Shown one piece after another: positions 8,060 to 16,841 of a DNA stretch of 64,000 bases (positions are counted from its first letter, which is position 1; each line of letters opens with the position of its first letter). The notes beneath the pieces are model-generated. The model saw nothing but the letters and a program-made list of their open reading frames with translations, was not told the origin of the DNA and searched no databases. Origin of the DNA: Nitrososphaerota archaeon. GTDB taxonomy: Archaea; Thermoproteota; Nitrososphaeria; Nitrososphaerales; Nitrosopumilaceae. Made by a program: the position numbers and the translations under genes. The stretch spans positions 1-64,000 of the forward strand of contig VBPL01000040.1 in the NCBI GenBank assembly GCA_005877205.1, given 5' to 3'.

Positions 8060-8882
8060 TCATATTACCCCATTCAGTCCAAGAGCCATCATAGTTTCTA
8101 ACTTGTGGGTATCCAAGAAGATACTTCAAGACAAACCAAGTATGTGATGATCGCTCACCTATTCTACAGTAGCATATTACGTCTCTATCACGTGTGACTC
8201 CTTTCGATCCATAAATTTTTTCTAGTTCTTCAACTGCCTTGAATGTTCCATCAGTGTCATTTACTGCAGAAGCCCATGGAATATTGTTAGCCCCTGGAAT
8301 ATGTCCACCTCTTTGGGCATGTTCCATAGGATACTCTGGTGGTGCAGTAATCTCGCCGGAGAATTCCTTCGGAGAGCGAACATCAACTAGAACTGTTTCT
8401 TTTCTGTCAACTGCTCTTCTCACATCAAACAAATAAGCTCTGATTCCTTCATTTGGAGGTTGAGAAATATATTTTGTTCTTTGAATCTGTGGTTCATCCT
8501 TTGTGTACGATTTCTTTTCTATTTCCCATTTCTTTCTTCCACCATTCATTATCTTCACTTTTTCATGTCCATAATACTTGAAGATCCAAAAAACAAACGC
8601 TGCAAACCAGTTATTAAAGTCGCCGTACATAATAACTTCCGAGTCTGTAGTTATTCCATTTCTTGACATTAATTCTTCAAATTGAGCTTTGTTTACAATG
8701 TCACGGGTAATAGGGTCATTGATATCGCGTTTCCACCAAATCAGACTAGCACCTGGGATATGACCCTGCCTGTAAGCATTTTCTGGGTCGTAATCCACTT
8801 CAACGATTTTGATCGATTTGTTGTTCAGATTTTTTGCAACTGTTTCTGTATCGGTTAGAACATCCGGATGCGCATAATTCAT
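8037..8882 (-). CDS. Two-domain rhodanese, thiosulfate/3-mercaptopyruvate sulfurtransferase
   Basis: A 281-aa tandem rhodanese. The N-terminal domain has the GHIPGASLIWW and YGDFNNWFAAFVFW signatures but no catalytic cysteine. The C-terminal domain has LVDVRSPKEF, GHIPGANNIPW and the active loop CRIGERS with Cys239 as the persulfide carrier. The loop resembles thiosulfate sulfurtransferases more than mercaptopyruvate enzymes. It sits upstream of the 110-aa gene and near the ferredoxin fusion, possibly one sulfur/redox transcription unit. Confidence 0.93.
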   Translation of the reverse strand: MNYAHPDVLTDTETVAKNLNNKSIKIVEVDYDPENAYRQGHIPGASLIWWKRDINDPITRDIVNKAQFEELMSRNGITTDSEVIMYGDFNNWFAAFVFWIFKYYGHEKVKIMNGGRKKWEIEKKSYTKDEPQIQRTKYISQPPNEGIRAYLFDVRRAVDRKETVLVDVRSPKEFSGEITAPPEYPMEHAQRGGHIPGANNIPWASAVNDTDGTFKAVEELEKIYGSKGVTRDRDVICYCRIGERSSHTWFVLKYLLGYPQVRNYDGSWTEWGNMIGNPIEK

Positions 8883-8940
8883 ATTTTCTCTTCCACTACT
8901 TTACTAAAAAGAGCTCCTAATATTTTATACTTATCAGATG

Positions 8941-8950
8941 CTTTTTAAGT
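8941..8950 (+). promoter_or_regulatory. TATA box of the nadK-nob1 unit
   Basis: CTTTTTAAGT is centred 28 bp before the TTG used by nadK, consistent with a leaderless TTG start. Confidence 0.55.
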
Positions 8951-8973
8951 GAAACTAGAATAGTACTTTTTGC

Positions 8974-9789
8974 TTGGATCTTAATAATGTCGCAGTTGTA
9001 AGCAAATTTGGCTCCAAGGAAGCCGAAGATGCAGCAAGAAAAGTCGCAAAGAAATTTCTTGCAAGAAAGGTCAAGGTGTATACAGTATCTCCGGTAGATG
9101 TTGATGGAACAAAAAAAGTAAACGATTTGGAGGAGCTTAAGACAACCAGGCTTGACCTAACCATCACTCTTGGTGGAGACGGAACAACTTTACGCACATT
9201 CAGATATTTGGAAAATGAGGTTCCTAATTTGGCGATCAATGTAGGCGGAAACCGTGGCATATTATCAGAAATTACCTTGCCTCAGATAGATGCTGCAATT
9301 GACCAAATAATTTCTGGTAACATATTCCTAGATAGAAGAACTAGAGTAGTTTCTTCTTGTGGTGGCAAGGACTTTCCACCAGCACTTAATGAGATATTCA
9401 TCAATAGACAAAACCTCACAAAGACTTCGCTATTTGAGATAAGATTCCAAAATGATACTGCTACCCAGAAAATGGATGGGGTTATAGTAGCTACACCAAG
9501 CGGTTCCACGGGACACTCTTATTCTCTTGGAGGACCTATTTTGCATGAAAGCCTTGATGTTCTTATAATAACTCCGGTTGCTCCGGTAAACAAGTTACCA
9601 TCGATTGTAGTTCCAGATGAAAAAATTGAGATCATAAGCAACCATGATTCAAACATAATCATGGATGCTCAAGTAATCAAAGCCGCTAGGTTTGATGATG
9701 TGATTACAATTCGAAAATACAAAAAGCAAGCAGTATTTGTAAGACTCAAAAAGCAAGGTCTAAGACAGATGAGTAAGCTTGGCTTCTAA
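8974..9789 (+). CDS. nadK: NAD kinase
   Basis: A 271-aa ATP/polyphosphate NAD kinase that phosphorylates NAD to NADP. The GGDGT motif is at residues 67-71, followed by the NVGGNRGILSE segment (family NxGxxGFL) and the second glycine-rich motif TPSGSTGHSYSLGGP, all diagnostic of the family. The TTG start is supported by the TATA box 28 bp upstream and by the correct N-terminus length. It overlaps nob1 by 11 bp. Confidence 0.95.
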   Translation: MDLNNVAVVSKFGSKEAEDAARKVAKKFLARKVKVYTVSPVDVDGTKKVNDLEELKTTRLDLTITLGGDGTTLRTFRYLENEVPNLAINVGGNRGILSEITLPQIDAAIDQIISGNIFLDRRTRVVSSCGGKDFPPALNEIFINRQNLTKTSLFEIRFQNDTATQKMDGVIVATPSGSTGHSYSLGGPILHESLDVLIITPVAPVNKLPSIVVPDEKIEIISNHDSNIIMDAQVIKAARFDDVITIRKYKKQAVFVRLKKQGLRQMSKLGF

Positions 9790-10285
9790 AGTCCTAGATG
9801 CCACTTCTTTTTATGCCGGAATACCCTTTTCTTCGCAAGAGGCTAGTTTTACAACACCTTTAGTCTTTGAAGAAATCAAGCATATCAAAAAAGAACAAGG
9901 TGCGATTAATGCTCTTATTGAATCAAACAGACTAGGTATAATTGAACCCAAAAGAGAGTTTGTAGAAACAGTACAGCAAAAGGCAAAGCAGACAGGAGAT
10001 ATTCAAACTCTTTCAGATGAAGATGTCTCTATAATTGCACTTTGTTTGCAGTTAAATGGTGAATTAGTTACAGACGATTTTGCAATATCAAACGTAGCCA
10101 AACATCTCAACTTAAAGGTGACCCCAGTCATGACAAGAGGAATAGGGAAGATAAAGGACTGGATTTATTTTTGTCCTGGCTGTGAGAAGATTTTTTCTAA
10201 AATTTCTCAGTGCCCTATATGTGGAAATAAGTTAATGAGGCGTTCAGCCAAGAGGAAGTCTTTTTCCAACCCAATCGGCAAATGA
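9779..10285 (+). CDS. nob1: rRNA maturation endonuclease Nob1 (PIN domain plus zinc ribbon)
   Basis: A 168-aa protein. The PIN nuclease domain begins with VLDATSFYAG (D7) and carries TLSDEDVSIIALC and LVTDDFAISN, giving the acidic catalytic set. The C-terminal zinc ribbon is CPGC-x8-CPIC. Nob1 cuts the 3' end of 16S rRNA in 40S/30S maturation. TTG start within the end of nadK; the overlap of 11 bp implies coupling. Confidence 0.93.
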   Translation: MASKVLDATSFYAGIPFSSQEASFTTPLVFEEIKHIKKEQGAINALIESNRLGIIEPKREFVETVQQKAKQTGDIQTLSDEDVSIIALCLQLNGELVTDDFAISNVAKHLNLKVTPVMTRGIGKIKDWIYFCPGCEKIFSKISQCPICGNKLMRRSAKRKSFSNPIGK

Positions 10286-10344
10286 ACTATCTAGTGATAT
10301 TATCATTCAATCGGTACAGTTGATACCAGATATTTGAATCGTGG

Positions 10345-11031
10345 TCAGATATCGTGTAAAGTCTTCTGGTTCGTTCTTTTTGCACTCTTGGTTTGTGCAT
10401 CAAGTATCTTCCTAATCTTTTGTGCACGCGCCTCTCCCAGACCCTTGATTTTTGATAGTTCATTAAAGGATGCGTTCAATGAATTACTTGGAGAGCCAAA
10501 TCTCTCTAGCATCCTAGATGCTAGTTTTTCGCCAACACCGGGAAGACTACATAGCACAGATAATTGTTGCTTATTCAGGTCTCCAGATTTTCGTATTTTT
10601 TTGAGAAATGGACCCTTGATGCTGCCCTGTCTTGCACACATTGAGATTAGCAATTTAGCAGTATGAGACGCATTTGGTGTAGGAACAACTGGGATCTTAA
10701 AATCAAGAACTACGGACGATATTGCCCCATAGAAGACTAGTGGATTTTCCGTAATTTGGTCTATTTCGTCCACATTACCTTCTATTACAATCGTTGGATG
10801 CTCAAAGTGTTCTTTTAGTCTGTTGCATTGATCAAACAACCTGCCGTCAAAAACTGAGGAAATGAAATCATACATGCTCTTTCTTTCTACTACCGTTTCT
10901 GGTGCAACTATATAGTCGCCTACGGGAAGGTTTGTCATCTCAACTTTTACGCCCACTTCTTTTAGTAGATCAGGAATTCCACATTTTCTTTCCCGTTCGT
11001 CAATTACCATTCGTAGGTCTTCTATTTTCAT
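10345..11031 (-). CDS. XPF/ERCC4-type structure-specific nuclease
   Basis: A 228-aa enzyme with an ERCC4 nuclease domain (DERERKCG near 11-18, GDYIVAPETVVERKS with the GDx(n)ERK signature) and a C-terminal tandem helix-hairpin-helix (LPGVGEKLASRML and IKGLGEARAQKI). It cuts branched or flap DNA in repair and replication restart. It lacks the helicase half found in euryarchaeal Hef, giving the short crenarchaeal/thaumarchaeal form, which usually depends on PCNA. It lies 26 bp after the prefoldin gene. Confidence 0.93.
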   Translation of the reverse strand: MKIEDLRMVIDERERKCGIPDLLKEVGVKVEMTNLPVGDYIVAPETVVERKSMYDFISSVFDGRLFDQCNRLKEHFEHPTIVIEGNVDEIDQITENPLVFYGAISSVVLDFKIPVVPTPNASHTAKLLISMCARQGSIKGPFLKKIRKSGDLNKQQLSVLCSLPGVGEKLASRMLERFGSPSNSLNASFNELSKIKGLGEARAQKIRKILDAQTKSAKRTNQKTLHDI

Positions 11032-11057
11032 TAAACTGTTAAAACTCTGTCTATATT

Positions 11058-11450
11058 TTATTTAGGAGTATCTGTCTTTTGCTGACCTGTCTGCGTAGGG
11101 CCTCTCAACATCTCTCTTATCTTAGTCTCTGATTCTTTCAAATTTTCTTTGATTCTGGTTTCTTGTTTTGCAAGTACTGTAAGCCGTGTGTTTGCAAGTT
11201 CTCCCTTTTCTTCAAGTTCCGAAACCAAACTAGTTTTTGTAGATTTGATAAGAATTGAACCGGCTGTCTTGTAGACGGTTTCGTTATCATCTGCTTTCTT
11301 TAGTACCTCAAGAGCCCTCTCAGTCTCAAGCTGTTCTGACTCGAGATGTTGCTTTTGAAGCAATATTGATTGAAGATTTTGTTGCAGCTGTTGTAATCGA
11401 GCTACCTGCTCTTGCAACCATGGAGGAATTTGTTGTTCGCCAGAAGACAT
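11058..11450 (-). CDS. pfdB: Prefoldin beta subunit
   Basis: A 130-aa protein with two long heptad helices (about 10-48 and 80-118) flanking a beta hairpin (ETVYKTAGSILIKSTK), the beta-prefoldin layout. With the alpha subunit (42208-42636) it forms the jellyfish-like hexamer that hands unfolded proteins to the thermosome. The gene follows pcc1 by 23 bp in the exosome superoperon. Confidence 0.93.
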   Translation of the reverse strand: MSSGEQQIPPWLQEQVARLQQLQQNLQSILLQKQHLESEQLETERALEVLKKADDNETVYKTAGSILIKSTKTSLVSELEEKGELANTRLTVLAKQETRIKENLKESETKIREMLRGPTQTGQQKTDTPK

Positions 11451-11473
11451 GATTGACTCAGCCGTTGTTTTGT

Positions 11474-11722
11474 TTATATCTTTACCGATTCTATTGAATC
11501 ATTACTTGCCTGAACAAGTCGTAGAGTTGAATTTAGGTTAGCGCGAAGGTGTGAAAGTTCTTGTGTTTCAATTAAAATTGTAATTTTTTTATCATCAAAA
11601 AGCATTTTTGTCTGAGTCGGGTTTTCGTCATAGAATTTGTTATCAGTCTCAATAGATTTGAAAATTGCTTTAGTGCGTTTGTCTGCTGAAATTTCTATCT
11701 TGGCATTATAGCTTGATGTCAT
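11474..11722 (-). CDS. pcc1: KEOPS complex subunit Pcc1
   Basis: An 82-aa protein with the beta-alpha-beta layout of Pcc1, the dimeric core subunit of KEOPS, which makes t6A37 on ANN-decoding tRNAs. The family-typical C-terminal helix is LSHLRANLNSTLRLVQ. It overlaps the L37Ae gene by 17 bp, the usual superoperon position. Confidence 0.88.
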   Translation of the reverse strand: MTSSYNAKIEISADKRTKAIFKSIETDNKFYDENPTQTKMLFDDKKITILIETQELSHLRANLNSTLRLVQASNDSIESVKI

Positions 11723-11921
11723 AAGCCATGCCTGCTACCTTAAATCCGCATTTTTTACAGGCCCAAATTCCAACAGCTACTCTTCCAAATCTTTCAGAAC
11801 CACACTCGGTACAACGTCTTTTTGCCTTTAAGAGTCGGTGTATTGCTGTAAACTTCTTGCGTGGTTTTAGCCCATACTTTTGGCCTAATCCTTTTAATGA
11901 TGAGCCTTTACTCTTTGCCAT
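11706..11921 (-). CDS. rpl37ae: Ribosomal protein L37Ae (eL43)
   Basis: A 71-aa zinc-ribbon ribosomal protein with CTECGSE and CKKCGFK, a basic N-terminus and the GLGQKYGLKPRKK segment of the family. It overlaps rrp42 by 14 bp and pcc1 by 17 bp. The RNA polymerase subunit P gene often found after it in archaea is not here. Confidence 0.95.
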   Translation of the reverse strand: MAKSKGSSLKGLGQKYGLKPRKKFTAIHRLLKAKRRCTECGSERFGRVAVGIWACKKCGFKVAGMAYDIKL

Positions 11922-12732
11922 CTTGCATCAGCTGTTCAAGCCGCTTCCTTATTTTTGTTCCCACAGAAAGAGCTATTTCTGAACATCGAACAAGTTGGTC
12001 AACGGTAAAGCCGTTACTGCCTCCCTTTTGTAATGCGCATATATTTCCCTCTGAGTTGGTCGTTATTGTAATTCTTGAATCCATGCAAGCTTCCTCTTCT
12101 GTTGTAGGATCGACAACTATGTAGTCTCCTATCCTTGCCATCGTTACTGACACCGGCAGTGTCTGTACTGGAGCTTTTGAGGTAACTCCTTCAACTAGGA
12201 CTGGTGCCTCATCTTTTATTTCATACTTTGGAACAGTACATGATAGAATGGCTGCTACTGAGGCGTAAGAACATGCATCAAAGAGGTTTCCATCGGCATT
12301 GATTATGCTACTATCGATAAACAGACCTATTACTGATTTGTTTTCCTTCAAAACAAGTTGGTGGAGGTCGATCATTTCTGTCTCTCTTATTCCCCTATCT
12401 ACTACTCTTGCAAGCTCTATTACGTCTTCTGTTGGCGGACCAGGTTCTACGTTTGGATCTGCTAAAGGTAGAATTTCTGCTGTACAGATGAGGATTCCTT
12501 TGTCACCAAGATCCGGAAACGGTTTGTCAGGTTGTATTTTTACACCTGTGATAACCTCGGTATTTGCTAGCTTTACTCTTGCAGAACCATTTGCTTTTGG
12601 AATTACTCCAGTCTCAATGGATAATTGTCTTTGCTCTTCTAAAGCCCTACCATCAACTCTCTTGCCTTCCTTGAGTAAGTCTAAGATTCTATCTCGCTTT
12701 AATTGATCTAGTATTACTGAGCCCAAATTCAC
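11908..12732 (-). CDS. rrp42: Exosome RNase PH-like subunit Rrp42
   Basis: A 274-aa RNase PH-fold protein. It forms the hexameric exosome ring with Rrp41 but is the non-catalytic partner. Visible features are GKRVDGRALEEQR, GSARVKLANTEVITGVK and the C-terminal YIVVDPTTEEEACMDSRI. It overlaps the rrp41 stop by 4 bp (ATGA-type). Confidence 0.96.
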   Translation of the reverse strand: MNLGSVILDQLKRDRILDLLKEGKRVDGRALEEQRQLSIETGVIPKANGSARVKLANTEVITGVKIQPDKPFPDLGDKGILICTAEILPLADPNVEPGPPTEDVIELARVVDRGIRETEMIDLHQLVLKENKSVIGLFIDSSIINADGNLFDACSYASVAAILSCTVPKYEIKDEAPVLVEGVTSKAPVQTLPVSVTMARIGDYIVVDPTTEEEACMDSRITITTNSEGNICALQKGGSNGFTVDQLVRCSEIALSVGTKIRKRLEQLMQDGKE

Positions 12733-13445
12733 TGCTCTCCGTTTTGAAAGTATTTTTCCATCAAGGCTTTTCTTTGAATTTCATAGACTCGTTTGCAACC
12801 ACCAATGGCAGTCTGAAGGCATGTCTTGTACTCTTCAGGGGTTAAAATTCCATCAAGTTGCATTAGAGTAATTTTTCCTACATTAGGCATCATGGCTACT
12901 GGCATATCTGCCTGGCCTTCTTGATCCTCTTCGTTATTGACATCCAAGACTATTCTGTCGGCTACTTTTCCGGCGGCACAAGCCGATACCAAATCGCGCA
13001 TTGGAATTCCTGCATCTGCAAGTGCTACTGCAGCTGCATCAAGAGCTGCACATCGTGAGCCGCCATCTGCCTGAAGAACTTCAACAAATACGTCTATGAC
13101 AGTTCTTGGAAAGTCCTTGAGAATTAAGGCTGGTTGTAATGCTTCTTTGATAACTTTCGATATCTCGATCTCCCTTCTAGATGGAGCTGGATTTTTCCTC
13201 TCTGTCACAGAAAAAGGAGACATGTGATATCTGCAACGTAAAATTCCGGTGTCTTGGTTTGCCATATGTTTTGGATGTACGTCTCTGGGACCAAAAATAC
13301 CTGCTAAGATCTTATTTTTACCAAATTCAATGTACGCAGAGCCATCTGCATTTTTCAATACTCCGACTTTAATCGAAATATTCCTTAGTTCATCTACTCT
13401 TCTTCCATCGCATCTAATTCCATCTTCAGTCATTAATTGTGTCAT
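12729..13445 (-). CDS. rrp41: Exosome RNase PH-like catalytic subunit Rrp41
   Basis: The phosphorolytic 3'-5' exoribonuclease subunit, with GIRCDGRRVDELR, GSAYIEFGKNKILAGIFGPRD, CRYHMSPFSV and LQADGGSRCAALDAAAVALADAGIPM. The ATG at 13445 is chosen because GAGGGTG lies about six bases before it. A longer frame from TTG 13469 would add eight residues; a third choice is ATG 13433 (MTEDGIRC). It overlaps rrp4 by 20 bp and is 238 aa from this start. Confidence 0.95.
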   Translation of the reverse strand: MTQLMTEDGIRCDGRRVDELRNISIKVGVLKNADGSAYIEFGKNKILAGIFGPRDVHPKHMANQDTGILRCRYHMSPFSVTERKNPAPSRREIEISKVIKEALQPALILKDFPRTVIDVFVEVLQADGGSRCAALDAAAVALADAGIPMRDLVSACAAGKVADRIVLDVNNEEDQEGQADMPVAMMPNVGKITLMQLDGILTPEEYKTCLQTAIGGCKRVYEIQRKALMEKYFQNGEQ

Positions 13446-14130
13446 TATATTCACCCTCTGGTACCCCAAGCATAGATTTGACTCTTTCAGTCAAGTTCGG
13501 TGTATGCGCCAGGGCATCAACCATCTTGACTGCTTCTATTGCCTTTAATAATCCCTCTGGATCCTCACAAGAAATAACAATCCAGCCGTTCTGGCCGATT
13601 GTTATCATTGCTTTGGTTGCCATCTCTATTGTCTGAATCATCGAACCGCGTTTGCCTATCAATCTTGGTACTTTGCTTGGAGAAATCTCGACTAGTTCTC
13701 CAGATTCTATTTTGCCAAGATCTCTATCTTGTACAGTCAGAAGGGGATCTCTTGATCTATCAAAATTAGCAACTCTAGCTGCAACCAAGTCTCCTATGTT
13801 CAATCTTTGTCTAAGCTCGTCTTTAGTGGGAGAATAGTCTCTTCCAAAGACATCTTGAGCTGGAAGGAATCCTATGAATGGGGAGTTGATATCAAATTCC
13901 CAAGAAAGTGGCGAAGTCCCAACTACTTTACCTATAACAAGATCGTTTGTTTTTGGAATGTATGTTCCAGTTAATGGTATTACTCTAACGGCATTTTCAT
14001 AAATTTCCGAAATTCCTACGCTTGTTGCAATTATTCGGTCACCGTCTTGGTAGACATTTTGTTCTGCTCTAAGCGGTCCGGTTACAATTATGTCACCTGG
14101 TATAACGTATCGTCTTTTTACGTCCATCAT
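13426..14130 (-). CDS. rrp4: Exosome RNA-binding cap subunit Rrp4
   Basis: A 234-aa protein of the exosome cap: an N-terminal domain (RYVIPGDIIVTG), an S1 domain (about 65-135, containing NIGDLVAARVANFD) and a KH-like domain (VPRLIGKRGSMIQTIE). It recruits RNA to the Rrp41/Rrp42 ring. ATG overlaps the SBDS stop by 4 bp. Confidence 0.96.
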   Translation of the reverse strand: MMDVKRRYVIPGDIIVTGPLRAEQNVYQDGDRIIATSVGISEIYENAVRVIPLTGTYIPKTNDLVIGKVVGTSPLSWEFDINSPFIGFLPAQDVFGRDYSPTKDELRQRLNIGDLVAARVANFDRSRDPLLTVQDRDLGKIESGELVEISPSKVPRLIGKRGSMIQTIEMATKAMITIGQNGWIVISCEDPEGLLKAIEAVKMVDALAHTPNLTERVKSMLGVPEGEYNDTIND

Positions 14131-14813
14131 TTAGCAACCTCTACAGAAGCTGTGCCTTTTGTTACAGAACCTAATCTATCTATCACGTTTGCCCTTGCCG
14201 CAGCCGGTATATCTAGTATTACTTTGAGTGAACCATTAGATTGCCATTCTTCTTTTTTTAAAGTTCCATATGATTTCAAAACAGAGTAAGATTGAGCCGC
14301 AAATTGTGCAGGGACAAGAATTTCAAGTAACATGTTCTCTGATTTTAGTGGAATTATTGAACGGAGTTGTTCGATTACATCTTTTGTCTGTTCATCAGTA
14401 CTTCGAAAAGGATCAACTGATACCTTGGCATCATCCATAGCCTGCTCAATTCTCAGTGGCGGATGTGGAAGATGCGATCTTGGGTCTACAAAGCTTTTTG
14501 CTATAAAGTCGATTATCTGTTTGCGCTTTTCTGTGACCATCTTCCGTCTCTGGTCAGTAGTAAGATTGAGATCACCTTTCTGTAGTATTATTGCAGCAAT
14601 AGCAATGGCATCTGTGGTTTTAAACGCTTTTGTCAGTTTCTCAGTAGATGCCCTTGTTCCCTTGTTAGAATCGGAATAGACTTCATCAGAAACCAGAACT
14701 CCTGAGATTTCTTTTCTTTTCCCTAGTTTATATTCCAAAGCCGGGTCTGGCTTGACCAAGATTTCAAATTTCTCACCTTCGACTGCTAGTCTGACCACTG
14801 TTACCTTCTCCAT
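14127..14813 (-). CDS. sbds: Ribosome maturation protein SBDS/Sdo1
   Basis: A 228-aa protein with the SBDS N-terminal domain (YKLGKRKEISGVLVSDEVYSD), the three-helix middle domain (TTDQRRKMVTEKRKQIIDFIAK, DPRSHLPHPPLRIEQAM) and an RRM-like C-terminus. Eukaryotic SBDS releases eIF6 from the 60S subunit; the archaeal role is likely similar. It is the first gene of the exosome superoperon, with a TATA-like TAGATAAATA about 29 bp before the ATG. Confidence 0.95.
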   Translation of the reverse strand: MEKVTVVRLAVEGEKFEILVKPDPALEYKLGKRKEISGVLVSDEVYSDSNKGTRASTEKLTKAFKTTDAIAIAAIILQKGDLNLTTDQRRKMVTEKRKQIIDFIAKSFVDPRSHLPHPPLRIEQAMDDAKVSVDPFRSTDEQTKDVIEQLRSIIPLKSENMLLEILVPAQFAAQSYSVLKSYGTLKKEEWQSNGSLKVILDIPAAARANVIDRLGSVTKGTASVEVAK

Positions 14814-14900
14814 AATTGTTGTGTAATGTTTCTTGGTATTTATCTATACAGAAAAACTCGCTAGATTTTTATTTGGATTTTCAGCCTTCTCCAACAAGAT

Positions 14901-15536
14901 TTGACTTCTCTAGAGATAGTTGAGCAAAGTGGAAACAGAATTGTCGTTAGACTTAAGAAAATACCTCTACAATATGCTAATGCTCTTAGACGAATTTGCT
15001 TGTCTGGAGTTCCTACCTTTGCCGTTGATGATGTTGTAATAATTGAAAATTCGTCTGTTTTGGCTGATGAAGGAGTGGCCCACAGACTTGCAATGATTCC
15101 ATTAAGGACTGATCTTTCAAGATTCGTCGAACCTTCTGCGTGTGATTGCCACAGCGAACTTGGTTGCAGTCGTTGTAGAGTATTATTGATGCTAGATTCT
15201 GGTAGTTCTGACACCACACGCACTGTAACTTCTTCCGATCTTAGCTCAGAAGACGAAGTGGTAAAACCTGTTAGTCCCAACATCCCCATAGCGGTCTTGG
15301 CACCAGGTCAGAAGCTAAAGTTTGAAGCCTATGCAAGACTTGGACGAGGAAGCGAGCATGCCAAGTGGAACTCAGCAAGTGTGGCAGCTCTAATAGATGG
15401 CAATAACCCGGAGGAACACATCTTGACTTTAGAAACCGTTGGGAGCTTGACAGCAGCAGAGGTAATTAGAGCGGCAGTTGATGAGCTTGAAAAAAGACTA
15501 GGAGATTTCCAGCATACAATAGCAACGATTGGTTGA
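14901..15536 (+). CDS. rpoD: DNA-directed RNA polymerase subunit D (Rpo3)
   Basis: A 211-aa alpha-like assembly subunit with PLQYANALRRICLSGVPTFAVDDV and EGVAHRLAMIPL. The cysteines in CDCHSELGCSRCRVL lie where some archaeal D subunits bind an Fe-S cluster, but the set looks incomplete. A TTG start lies about 30 bp after a TATA-like TTTTTATTT, so probably leaderless. It leads the L18e-L13-S9 operon. Confidence 0.96.
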   Translation: MTSLEIVEQSGNRIVVRLKKIPLQYANALRRICLSGVPTFAVDDVVIIENSSVLADEGVAHRLAMIPLRTDLSRFVEPSACDCHSELGCSRCRVLLMLDSGSSDTTRTVTSSDLSSEDEVVKPVSPNIPIAVLAPGQKLKFEAYARLGRGSEHAKWNSASVAALIDGNNPEEHILTLETVGSLTAAEVIRAAVDELEKRLGDFQHTIATIG

Positions 15537-15576
15537 AGCATATATTATATTTGGGTTAAATTTGGCATAATTACAC

Positions 15577-15924
15577 ATGACCAATCAAGTAGTATTAGAA
15601 ATGGCAAAGGAGCTTCGTGGGGCCTCAAAGAAAAACAACGCTCCAATATGGTTAAAACTTTCAAAGCTTGCTCTAAAACCATCTAGGGCTAGAAGAGTAA
15701 TCAATTTGGGTCAACTTGATAAATTTGTAAATGATAATGATATAGTAGTAGTACCAGGGAAGGTCCTAGGTACAGGAAACATAACGCACAAGATAACGCT
15801 TTGTTCATTTTCGATATCTGATAGCGGAGCAAAGAAAGTGACACAGTCAGGAGGAAAGATGGTGGAATTTGCTCAATTAATAAAGGACCATCCAACGGGA
15901 AAGGGAGTGAAGATAATTGGCTAA
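15577..15924 (+). CDS. rpl18e: Ribosomal protein L18e (eL18)
   Basis: A 115-aa protein of the L15/L18e fold with WLKLSKLALKPSRARRVINL and a VVPGKVLGTGNI segment. It lies 40 bp after rpoD; its stop overlaps the L13 start by 8 bp. Confidence 0.95.
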   Translation: MTNQVVLEMAKELRGASKKNNAPIWLKLSKLALKPSRARRVINLGQLDKFVNDNDIVVVPGKVLGTGNITHKITLCSFSISDSGAKKVTQSGGKMVEFAQLIKDHPTGKGVKIIG

Positions 15925-16396
15925 GCAACAAGTACAAGTGGAATCTGCACAAAAGAAGCAAGGTCCACAAAACATTATTGTAGATGGGACAAATCAAATA
16001 GCAGGCAGACTGTGTTCTCACGTTGCAAAACTTCTCATAACTGGAAATAGAGTATCAATAGTAAACTCTGAGAATATCATGCTTAGCGGTGACAGGAAGG
16101 CAATCATAGAAGAATACAGAAAATATCTCGAGATATCTAGCATAACAAATCCTAAATTTGGTCCTTTCCATCCTCGTAGGCCTGATACAATGATATCGAA
16201 GATGGTACGTGGGATGCTTCCAAAGAACAAACCTTCTGGAAAAACTGCGCTAAAGAGATTGAGAGCATATTTGGGGGTACCAAATGAATTAAAATCAAAA
16301 AAGACAACACAGTTTGAAGATGCTAAGATCAAAAAACCAGCTCCATACTACACAAGTTTGGGAGATCTGGGACGTATGGTGGGATGGCACGAATAA
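15917..16396 (+). CDS. rpl13: Ribosomal protein L13 (uL13)
   Basis: A 159-aa protein with IVDGTNQIAGRLCSHVAKLL, MVRGMLPKNKPSGKTALKRL and a C-terminal LGRMVGWHE. The N-terminus is ~18 residues longer than the conserved core. TTG start inside the end of L18e (TTGGCTAAG). Confidence 0.95.
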   Translation: MAKQQVQVESAQKKQGPQNIIVDGTNQIAGRLCSHVAKLLITGNRVSIVNSENIMLSGDRKAIIEEYRKYLEISSITNPKFGPFHPRRPDTMISKMVRGMLPKNKPSGKTALKRLRAYLGVPNELKSKKTTQFEDAKIKKPAPYYTSLGDLGRMVGWHE

Positions 16397-16839
16397 TGGC
16401 AAAGCTTGAAAGCTATTTTGCATCAAGAAAGACTGCAAGAGCGCATGCTTTCATTACGAAAGGAGTTGGACGTGTAAGAATTAACAATATTCCAGTAGAG
16501 ATGATTCAACAAGAAGTTGCAAGAGAGGTCATACTTGCACCACTCGAAGTTGCAGGAGAACTTAGAAACAAAATCGATGTTTCGGTTAGAGTCCGCGGTG
16601 GCGGTTTTATTGGACAGTCCTACGCTTGTGCGGTAGCAATTTCGAGAGCCATGACAGGATGGACAAAGTCTAGAAAAGAACCAAAGGATCATCCACTGAC
16701 AAAATCAGCTCGAGAAGATCTGAGAAGGCGACTTGGAGAATACGATAAACATTTCTTAAGTGGCGATGACAGAAGAAAGGAACCAAAGAAGTTTGGCGGT
16801 CCTAGCGCCAGAAGAAGAAAGCAAAAATCCTACAGATAG
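16384..16839 (+). CDS. rps9: Ribosomal protein S9 (uS9)
   Basis: A 151-aa protein with SRKTARAHAFITKGVGRVRIN, VRGGGFIGQSYACAVAISRAM and the basic tail ending RRRKQKSYR that reaches the P-site tRNA. Two starts are possible: ATG 16384, or ATG 16396, which overlaps the L13 stop as TAATG and would give MAKLESYFASRK. The later one looks more natural. Confidence 0.95.
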   Translation: MARIMAKLESYFASRKTARAHAFITKGVGRVRINNIPVEMIQQEVAREVILAPLEVAGELRNKIDVSVRVRGGGFIGQSYACAVAISRAMTGWTKSRKEPKDHPLTKSAREDLRRRLGEYDKHFLSGDDRRKEPKKFGGPSARRRKQKSYR

Positions 16840-16841
16840 CG

